A stretch of DNA of 6,453 bases from Chromatiales bacterium (lineage in GTDB: Bacteria > Pseudomonadota > Gammaproteobacteria > Chromatiales > Chromatiaceae): positions 1 to 6,453 of the forward strand of contig JANTHH010000156.1 in the NCBI GenBank assembly GCA_024762485.1. Reading direction: 5' to 3'. The position numbers and the translations under genes were made by a program. The notes under the pieces were generated by a model. The model searched no databases. It was not told the origin of the DNA and was given only the letters and a program-made list of their open reading frames with translations. Numbering within the stretch: the stretch's first letter is position 1; each line of letters starts with the position of its first letter. Below are positions 6,300 through 6,453 of the stretch, one piece after another.

Positions 6300-6453
6300 T
6301 GTGGCAAGCTCCCAGTTTTCTAGACAACTGACAGCTTCTCAAAATACCGTTGTTCATAGGCGATCGGCGACAGCCCATCGTTGTTGCCGTGGCGCCGGTT
6401 CGGGTTGTAGAAAAACTCGATGTAGTTGAAGACGTCCGCACGCGCGTCGTTGC
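6300..6453 (-). mobile_element. IS3-family insertion sequence, 3' end only
   Basis: Contains the transposase C-terminus (6320-6453) and a short non-coding end. The boundary is placed at TG 6300 because IS3-family elements usually end in 5'-TG...CA-3'. The stretch TGTGGCAAGCTCCCAG followed by TTTTCTAGACAACTG also resembles the terminal inverted repeats of such elements, with the transposase stop inside or beside the repeat. Other TG starts at 6289 and 6302 are possible. The partner end and any target duplication lie outside the window, so the exact border is unverified. Confidence 0.65.
6320..6453 (-). CDS. IS3-family transposase (OrfB, DDE integrase core), C-terminal fragment cut by window edge
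   Basis: Read from 6451 down to the stop TAG at 6322-6320, this gives the last 43 residues of a transposase, with the 5' part beyond the window. It contains the conserved IS3 OrfB tail: YIEFFYNPNRRHGNNDGLSP followed by IAYEQRYFEKL. In the family this segment lies just after the third catalytic acidic residue of the DDE retroviral-integrase-like domain. OrfB is normally made as an OrfAB fusion by -1 frameshifting and catalyses copy-out transposition. The visible part is undamaged, with no frameshift or internal stop, so the element could be intact. The subgroup cannot be assigned from 43 residues. It is transcribed toward the phosphate cluster. Confidence 0.88.
   Translation of the reverse strand, partial: NDARADVFNYIEFFYNPNRRHGNNDGLSPIAYEQRYFEKLSVV

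Noticed and set aside
1..6453. CRISPR arrays, tRNA or rRNA genes.
   Set aside because: No regularly spaced repeats and no recognisable structural RNA sequence were seen; nearly all of the window is protein-coding.

Overview
The window looks like chromosomal DNA from a high-GC proteobacterium, most likely a gammaproteobacterium. The basis is GC-rich codon use throughout, densely packed same-strand genes with Shine-Dalgarno sites, an HAE-type RND pump, and a PiT transporter with a C-terminal helical insertion of a kind I associate with gammaproteobacteria. The genus cannot be fixed from the sequence.

Layout. Positions 1-2286 (+) hold the C-terminal three quarters of an RND efflux pump inner-membrane subunit, open at the left edge. 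A perfect 9-bp hairpin (2316-2340) follows its stop. The 165-nt gap to the next gene contains an AT-richer patch. This patch carries an operator-like inverted repeat (2404-2425) and an overlapping 11-bp-period direct repeat that resembles a PHO box on the bottom strand (2418-2435). Then comes a compact + strand cluster: a PiT phosphate permease (2452-4011), a Na+/phosphate cotransporter fused to a PhoU-like domain (4041-5855), and an 82-residue, very basic coiled-coil protein (5852-6100) that overlaps its upstream neighbour by ATGA. The right end (about 6172-6453) is disturbed. On the minus strand there is the tail of a broken unknown gene and then the 3' end of an IS3-family element with the C-terminus of its transposase.

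How the genes may work together. The three + strand genes look like one phosphate-uptake operon. It would combine two mechanistically different secondary Pi transporters with a small translationally coupled partner of unknown function. The PhoU-like domain and the PHO-box-like repeat both point to control by phosphate status, but the regulatory part is inferred. The RND gene is separated by a hairpin and is probably a different transcription unit. The most novel items are the small basic coiled-coil protein and the composite operator region upstream of the PiT gene.
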